Part shown: positions 59,051 through 64,000 of the stretch, in pieces | Layout: every line of letters starts with the position of its first letter | Position numbering within the stretch: position 1 is the first letter of the stretch | Assembly: GCA_937862885.1 (NCBI GenBank) | Contig: CALMEE010000083.1 | Coordinates: forward strand, 18,248 to 82,247 | Length of the DNA: 64,000 nt | Origin: an uncultured Planctomycetaceae bacterium | Lineage (GTDB): Bacteria > Planctomycetota > Planctomycetia > Pirellulales > Pirellulaceae | Direction: 5' to 3' | The notes under the pieces: generated by a model | What the model was told of the DNA's origin: nothing | The model's input: the letters and a program-made list of their open reading frames with translations, nothing else | Database searches by the model: none | Position numbers and translations under genes: made by a program

Positions 59051-60423
59051 AAATTGGTTTACTGGCAATGAGCGGCTTGCGCGCCCACGATCCCGAACTG
59101 ATCAAACTGGGATTGACATTGCCGGGAGTTATCGAACGTGGCCGCGTGGTTACGTCGATGCCTTGCCTGGGTTTGCTGATTTTGGCGGCGGTCACGCCGG
59201 ATGAACACGAACTCGCATATTTCGAGGCGGAACACGCAAACGACTTGAGCAGCGGTCTATTTCGTTGCGACCTGATAGCCATGAGTGCCTTAACGGCGCA
59301 AGCATTTGAGGCGTATCAAGTTGCCGCGACGTTAAGAAATCGCGGGATCGTGGTTGTGCTTGGTGGCCTGCATGCCAGTGTTTGTCCTGACGAAGCTGCC
59401 GAACATGTCGACTATGTTGTTGTTGGTGAAGGGGAACAGGTGTGGCCGGAACTCTTGAAGCAAATACCGCTTCGTTCGCCGAAGAAAATTTGGCGAGCCA
59501 GCGAGTTCCCTCCGGTGAGCTTAACCCATAGCCCGCTTCCTCGATACGATCTGTTAAAAAACGGAAATTGGAATCGATTTCCAGTGCAAACGACACGGGG
59601 ATGTCCGTGGCGTTGCGACTTTTGTGCGTCGAGTATTATGCTGGGTCGTCCCTACCGCAAGCGGCCAGTGGAGGAGATCATCAGGGACATACGCTTCATC
59701 AAGAGTCTTTGTGGTCCAGTGAATTCACAGGCGAAAGCGTATGAGCGTGCGGAGCAATCAACGGGCCACTCACCGTTCATTAAACAACGCCCATTTATCG
59801 AGCTTGCTGATGATAATACCTTTGTCGATCATCGCTGGGGACGCAAATTGTGTGAAGCACTGATCGAGGAGCCTATAAAGTGGTTTACTGAAACAGATAT
59901 TTCGGTGGCCGATGATGCAAAATTGTTGAAGCTGTTGCGGCAATCGCGTTGCCGTCAGTTGTTGATCGGATTGGAATCGACGACAGCGAGTGAGTTGGTC
60001 GGCGTCGAACTAAATAGCAACTTCAAGTATCGACGTGCCCATGACTACATGGATGCGGTGAGGCGAATTCAGGCTGAGGGCGTAACCGTCAACGGATGCT
60101 TTGTTCTAGGACTCGATCATCAGGGGCCTGATATTTTCGAGCGAATCTTCGATTTCGCCATGTCTGTACCATTGTACGAGGTGCAAGTCACCGTGATGAC
60201 GCCCTTCCCTGGTACTCCGTTGTACCAGCGGTTGCTGGATGAAGATCGAATCATCGAGCCGGGACGATGGGACTTATGCACGTTGTTCGACGTAAATTAT
60301 TATCCAGCCAAGATGAGCGTCGCCGAATTAAAAAATGGCTTGTACTGGCTGGTTAAACGGCTCTACTCATCCGAAAATATTTGGGCGCGACGCTCAGCGT
60401 TTTTCAAGAATTTGAGCGGTTGA
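59047..60423 (+). CDS. B12-binding-domain radical SAM protein
   Basis: This 459-residue protein (ATG 59047) has an N-terminal cobalamin-binding Rossmann-like domain (about 1-140, including VVVLGGLHASVCPDEAAEHVDYVVVGEGEQVW). It is followed by a radical SAM domain with cluster motif C186-PWR-C190-DF-C193. FIELADDNTFVDHRWG and CFVLGLDHQGPDIFERIF follow. The set resembles class B radical SAM enzymes that methylate unactivated carbons or modify hopanoids and lipids. The substrate is not predictable, though coupling to a membrane protein and the lipid-like neighbours suggest a lipid or membrane product. Confidence 0.9.
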   Translation: MKIGLLAMSGLRAHDPELIKLGLTLPGVIERGRVVTSMPCLGLLILAAVTPDEHELAYFEAEHANDLSSGLFRCDLIAMSALTAQAFEAYQVAATLRNRGIVVVLGGLHASVCPDEAAEHVDYVVVGEGEQVWPELLKQIPLRSPKKIWRASEFPPVSLTHSPLPRYDLLKNGNWNRFPVQTTRGCPWRCDFCASSIMLGRPYRKRPVEEIIRDIRFIKSLCGPVNSQAKAYERAEQSTGHSPFIKQRPFIELADDNTFVDHRWGRKLCEALIEEPIKWFTETDISVADDAKLLKLLRQSRCRQLLIGLESTTASELVGVELNSNFKYRRAHDYMDAVRRIQAEGVTVNGCFVLGLDHQGPDIFERIFDFAMSVPLYEVQVTVMTPFPGTPLYQRLLDEDRIIEPGRWDLCTLFDVNYYPAKMSVAELKNGLYWLVKRLYSSENIWARRSAFFKNLSG

Positions 60424-60926
60424 ACGAAGTACTGCTTGCAACGAATCGTGAGCGGCATCCTGCGCGCGATTGTCGAGACTTCATCACAGGCATTTTTGGG
60501 AAGCAAGCTAATCGCTTGTTATCAACAGTTCAGTTGCCGACGAAGCTTGTTGCCAAATTACTAAGAGTAAGAGGCTTTCTTACAGGATTGATCTGCTGTT
60601 ACGATGCATCATGTGGTAGGTTGAGATAAGCTGAGGCCATGCATAACATACTCTTCCTGCCACATGGGTCTCAATTGTCGAGGGGTGTGCTAGAGAGTAG
60701 ATCTTGGGCTGCGGGTGCCTTCAAGCACATGGAACAAGCCGACGCCTCGGCATTCGGTGCACATTTCCCGATTAATGCCGCGTAAACTTGACAGGATTAT
60801 TCGCATAATCGACATAACTTCTACTCTATGCGACGCATGAAATGTCCATGCTATATTTTAAATCGTCTGGTTTTCGTCTGAACTTGGAGTTCATGTGTAT
60901 CACTTGATTTAGATTAGTGCACGATC
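60424..60926. other. Intergenic region after radical SAM gene
   Basis: 503 bp without a supported gene. A weak 5-bp hairpin at 60504-60518 follows the radical SAM stop but has no T-run. An 82-codon frame (60381-60629) overlaps the radical SAM 3' end and was not accepted. Confidence 0.4.
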
Positions 60927-61787
60927 ATGTCTTTGAAACCGAAACGACTTGGCGAAGCGTCCGCGCCACGCTGCCCCGCTTGTGACCAAGAATTAACGGC
61001 TGAGGAAATCAATATCAAGGAGGGGGTCGGTTTGTGCCCCAGTTGTGGAAAGCTCAGCCGACTTTCAGAATTGAATCACGGGCCGCAGAGCATGGAGGAG
61101 ATGCTCGACAACCCGCCTCAGGGGTGCTCGGTCACGCCTTGGGGACAAGGCGCGGTTGTTCGAGTTTCCTCGCGTTCGGTTGGTGGTTTCTTTGCGGCGG
61201 CTGGTTTTGCATTGTTTTGGAACGGAATCGTCTCCATTTTCGTGCTGATTGCTGTCGCCGGCTTGTACACTAACTTGGTTGGACCATTGCCTGAGTGGTT
61301 TCCATCGCCGGTCGGCAGTGAAGCTGGTAAGGTGGAAGCCGAGGGAAGTCTACCCGGCTTAGGGATGACGTTATTCTTGTGCGTCTTCTTGATACCGTTT
61401 GTTTTGGTCGGCATGTTCATGGTGTGGACCGCACTGTTTTGCTTATTCGGTATCACGAAGGTGTCGCTTGATGCACTCGAATCTTACGTCTCCACTGGCA
61501 TCGGCTTTTTGTCGTGGAAGCGCAGGTTCGATGCGAATCAGGTGCGCGAAATTTTGATTACGGAACCGATTTCCCACAGTGAAGGACGTTCGACGAAAGT
61601 GGTCGAGATTCGCGCGGACAAAACGATCAAATTCGGATCGGGACTTTCGGCCGAAAAACAAGCTTGGACCGTTGCCGTCATGAACGCAATGTTGTTGGGT
61701 AAAGGCCATAGCCGCGCAACAAAAAACTTGCCGATGCTGCACTTCTTGCAGCGGCGTAACGATGGGGCTTCCTCGCCCTGGCGTTAG
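60927..61787 (+). CDS. Zinc-ribbon membrane protein
   Basis: The 286-residue product has a rubredoxin-like zinc ribbon at its N-terminus, with C16-PA-C19 and C37-PS-C40. Two hydrophobic membrane segments follow at about 87-113 and 149-176. A soluble C-terminal domain of about 100 residues (FLSWKRRFDANQVREILITE) has alternating strands. The layout suggests a membrane protein with a cytoplasmic metal-bound tail, possibly sensory. I do not recognise a named family. It converges on the CARDB/DUF11-like gene. Confidence 0.75.
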   Translation: MSLKPKRLGEASAPRCPACDQELTAEEINIKEGVGLCPSCGKLSRLSELNHGPQSMEEMLDNPPQGCSVTPWGQGAVVRVSSRSVGGFFAAAGFALFWNGIVSIFVLIAVAGLYTNLVGPLPEWFPSPVGSEAGKVEAEGSLPGLGMTLFLCVFLIPFVLVGMFMVWTALFCLFGITKVSLDALESYVSTGIGFLSWKRRFDANQVREILITEPISHSEGRSTKVVEIRADKTIKFGSGLSAEKQAWTVAVMNAMLLGKGHSRATKNLPMLHFLQRRNDGASSPWR

Positions 61788-61867
61788 TTGCTTGTTTCGG
61801 TCAGAATGACCCTGCGGCCAATTGGCCTGAGCGGTTTTGTTCGCCGAGCCTTCGGCGATCGGGTCCA

Positions 61868-61906
61868 AAAAAAGAGACGTTCCAGTCATAGACTGAAACG
61901 TCTCTT
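61868..61906 (-). terminator. Terminator downstream of CARDB-like gene
   Basis: AGAGACGTT pairs with AACGTCTCT through a hairpin that includes AGTC/GACT inner pairs. On the minus strand it is followed by seven consecutive T. It lies about 40 bases after the stop of the minus-strand gene. Upstream on the plus side there are further palindromes at 61816-61827 (12 bp, perfect) and 61841-61858 (7-bp stem). Confidence 0.85.
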
Positions 61907-61945
61907 GGTGCTCGCTCCGCAGAGCGTATCTATTTCAAAGTGAAT

Positions 61946-63670
61946 TTATTTTCGGCCTGAGAAGAAGAACAGACTGTTCTCGGCTGAGATGGTATTCGAC
62001 GTGGAGTCGCTTCCGGCCGACGCCCGAATCAAATGTTCGCCGTTGCTTTGACCTGCCAGCTTAATATCGACCGTCTTGGTCTGCCCCGCTTGCAAATTGA
62101 AGGGTCGCACAGTAACGTTTCCACCTCGAAGTTCATAGCCTTCATTAGGAACGACTTGAATGGCGGCGGGGATCTGAACTTGTAATAGCACGTTGTTGGC
62201 GTTTTCGCTGCCCGTATTGGTTATGCGAATCTGCACCGAAGTTTGGCTGCCGGTTTCCACGGCATCGCCACCGGCCAAAACCTGAAGGTTGAGGTTAGCC
62301 CGACCAATCACGTGGGTATCTAATTGGGAATTCGAAACCACCTTTTTGTTGGAAACCGTGACCACTTTTAGCTTATGCGTCCCGTTTTCCTTGATCGCCG
62401 CTCGGAACGGAATCGATTCGGTTTCCCCGGGCGTCAGTTGGGGAATGTTCCAAGTCAATTTCGTGCGGCTGTTATCGAAAAATGCTTCACGATCAACTAC
62501 TTGAATTTCCATTCCCGGGGGTATATCCAGGACGACTTGCACATTGTTCGCTGCTTGCGGAGCTTCGTTGGTAACATCAATCGTGAACGTTCCCGGGCTG
62601 TTCTTGTAAGCGACTTCTGGACCGTTGATATGAGTTTTGATTGTGCGGCGTACGATGTTCAGTTCGCGCTTGAATTCGGCGCGGATGTTGTCCCCATTTA
62701 CGGCAAACGTCAATTGTTCGGTACCGGGCGCTATCGCGGCTCCTTCCAGTTCAAATAAACGGGATTCGCCGGGAGCCAACCACTCGATCAGCCCGCTTTC
62801 ACCGTTCAACGAAACATTTGAAATCAAATTGCCACCTGGCACCAAGTTGACTTTAAGATTGCGGATCGCTTCTTGACCAGAATTGGTGACCTGAATGGTG
62901 CGCGAGAATCCGGACCCGACAATGGCTTCTTCCGTTTCAATCATTCGAATTTCGAGTTCTGGTTGAATGGCTCGTAACGTCGTTACACTCGTTGCGGCCA
63001 AGCTGACACGAGGTCGGAATTTAACTTCACCGGCTCGGGTTGCCTTAATCGTCACACTAACCTGGGTTTCAGCGCCGTTCTCAAGTTGCCCCAATTGGAA
63101 GAACAACTTGCCCTTTTGACGCACAGCCGTTGCCGGTTGTGTAGACAGAATATCGACCGTATCAGAAACGTCGATGGATAACTCGACCGCCTCGGCTAGC
63201 GTCGGTCCCTGATTGCTAACCTTGACGATAATTGTCGACTCAATAAACGTACTCGCTTCTGGAGGCGAGATAGTTTCAATACGCAGCAGCGGAACAGCAT
63301 GGGTTTCTACTGAATTGCTCAATTGGCGTTCGGCAATTTTGTGTGACGACACGACTTGACTTGCCGGCGCGGTTCGACCTTGCAACCCAGTTTGATCCTT
63401 GGATTGATTTACCAAATTCGACCGTCTATTGTCGAAGCCCGATAACAAAAAATCGTCTTGACTTGACTCCCAATTTTGGGCGTCTTGGCGATTGGCTACA
63501 CGGACAGGCTCTTCATCTTCGAACCCAGAGAGAATCGAGGGAGGAACGAGGTTTGTCGATCGCGCTCGACCCTCCTGATCCAAATTTCTGGGCAAAGTCA
63601 GTTCTTGGGCCAACGCAGGCCGGCTGCTCAATAACAAAACGAGCACCAATGACTTCCATGTACAATTCAC
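61946..63670 (-). CDS. Exported protein with CARDB/DUF11-like repeats
   Basis: The start is GTG 63670, not the TTG four codons earlier, because GGAGG lies five bases before it. This gives 574 residues beginning MNCTWKSLVLVLLLSSRPALAQE, a signal peptide. A polar segment to about 130 is followed by several Ig-like repeats of about 100-110 residues. These carry motifs such as STIIVKVSNQGPTLAEAVEL, FSRTIQVTNSGQEAIRNLKV, GTFTIDVTNEAPQAANNVQV and SVQIRITNTGSENANNVLLQ, typical of CARDB/DUF11 domains. No catalytic motif or anchor is visible. A structural or adhesion role outside the cell is likely. An intrinsic terminator follows. Confidence 0.87.
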   Translation of the reverse strand: MNCTWKSLVLVLLLSSRPALAQELTLPRNLDQEGRARSTNLVPPSILSGFEDEEPVRVANRQDAQNWESSQDDFLLSGFDNRRSNLVNQSKDQTGLQGRTAPASQVVSSHKIAERQLSNSVETHAVPLLRIETISPPEASTFIESTIIVKVSNQGPTLAEAVELSIDVSDTVDILSTQPATAVRQKGKLFFQLGQLENGAETQVSVTIKATRAGEVKFRPRVSLAATSVTTLRAIQPELEIRMIETEEAIVGSGFSRTIQVTNSGQEAIRNLKVNLVPGGNLISNVSLNGESGLIEWLAPGESRLFELEGAAIAPGTEQLTFAVNGDNIRAEFKRELNIVRRTIKTHINGPEVAYKNSPGTFTIDVTNEAPQAANNVQVVLDIPPGMEIQVVDREAFFDNSRTKLTWNIPQLTPGETESIPFRAAIKENGTHKLKVVTVSNKKVVSNSQLDTHVIGRANLNLQVLAGGDAVETGSQTSVQIRITNTGSENANNVLLQVQIPAAIQVVPNEGYELRGGNVTVRPFNLQAGQTKTVDIKLAGQSNGEHLIRASAGSDSTSNTISAENSLFFFSGRK

Positions 63671-64000
63671 AAATGCCTCCAAATAACTTTGCAGAATTTC
63701 GCACGCAATTGTCGTGGCAGTTCCGAGTTGTGCAACTGAATCCCTGTCGCAAAATGGACTGCATAAATGGTATCGTTATTGGCATGGATGATTGATGAAC
63801 GCATTTGATTTCTCGGCCCTGTTGGTCGTTATCTTTGGCGGAGTTATCCGCAAAATGCCTAGTCTTTTTCTGATCCGCAAAACACGACTAGTCGTCAAAG
63901 TTTTACAGGCTTGCGGAGTTCCATTCTGTATCGCTGCGCAACGACCCCTTCTGTTTCTTTCAGGCGTGTCACACGACATAACACCCCGGAACGGCTTGCG
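63671..64000. other. Right-edge region
   Basis: 330 bp upstream of the CARDB-like gene, likely containing its promoter. A plus-strand frame from ATG 63795 stays open to the edge (MNAFDFSALLVVIFGG...), but it lacks a ribosome site and cannot be judged from this window. Confidence 0.35.

Noticed and set aside
60381..60629. 82-codon plus-strand frame after the radical SAM gene
   Set aside because: Overlaps the radical SAM 3' end, has no ribosome site and no motif.
63795..64000. Plus-strand frame open to the window edge
   Set aside because: No ribosome site or recognisable motif; cannot be judged without the sequence beyond the window.

Overview
The window comes from a planctomycete, probably a Pirellulales-type lineage. 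The evidence is a PSD1 cytochrome-like protein (DUF1549/DUF1553) next to a DUF1501 protein, a ThuA-domain protein, an FHA-LuxR fusion, a CARDB/DUF11-type secreted protein, sparse Shine-Dalgarno sites, frequent GTG/TTG starts and base composition near 50% GC by eye. Gene content is mostly housekeeping, with a few lineage-specific or accessory islands.

Layout. 1-2.05 kb: a clipped gene, a serine hydrolase (beta-lactamase family) and a RAYT transposase cassette bounded by perfect 24-bp inverted repeats, one of which carries the hydrolase ATG. 2.2-8.5 kb: PSD1 and DUF1501 genes, a possible 59-codon gene, and bioA. 8.5-14 kb: the replication cluster dnaA-dnaN-dciA(DUF721)-gyrB on the minus strand, with an AT-rich dnaA-dnaN gap and a perfect DnaA box suggesting oriC. 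14.3-24.6 kb: cysteine desulfurase, scpB with a coupled extremely acidic protein, a receiver-less sigma54 activator, a HEAT-repeat exported protein with a degenerate receiver-like domain, argH, an orphan parA and a methyltransferase.

24.6-25.6 kb is noncoding. It contains a full-consensus sigma54 promoter, a structured stretch and a strong intrinsic terminator, together predicting a roughly 210-nt small RNA on the minus strand. 25.6-34.8 kb is a tightly coupled cytochrome oxidase operon: dihaem lipoprotein cytochrome c, coxB, coxA, ctaA, ctaB, coxC (with about 215 inserted residues), a double-domain SCO protein, DUF420, and a 47-residue CxxC membrane protein.

35-43.2 kb: FHA-LuxR regulator, a coiled-coil membrane protein, queE, a MinD/CpsD-like ATPase and metH. 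43.6-49 kb: a 65-residue protein and two tandemly duplicated exported subtilases in which Glu replaces the catalytic Asp. 49-53.2 kb: glnS, gltX and small proteins. 54-60.4 kb: ThuA-domain protein, GT39-like membrane protein, exported esterase, and a small membrane protein coupled to a B12-binding radical SAM enzyme. 60.9-63.7 kb: a zinc-ribbon membrane protein and a CARDB/DUF11-like exported protein, converging on a terminator.

The strongest candidate for something undescribed is the sigma54-driven small RNA. The remodelled oxidase genes and the Glu-substituted subtilase pair come next. All statements come from reading the sequence and from family knowledge; no searches were run.
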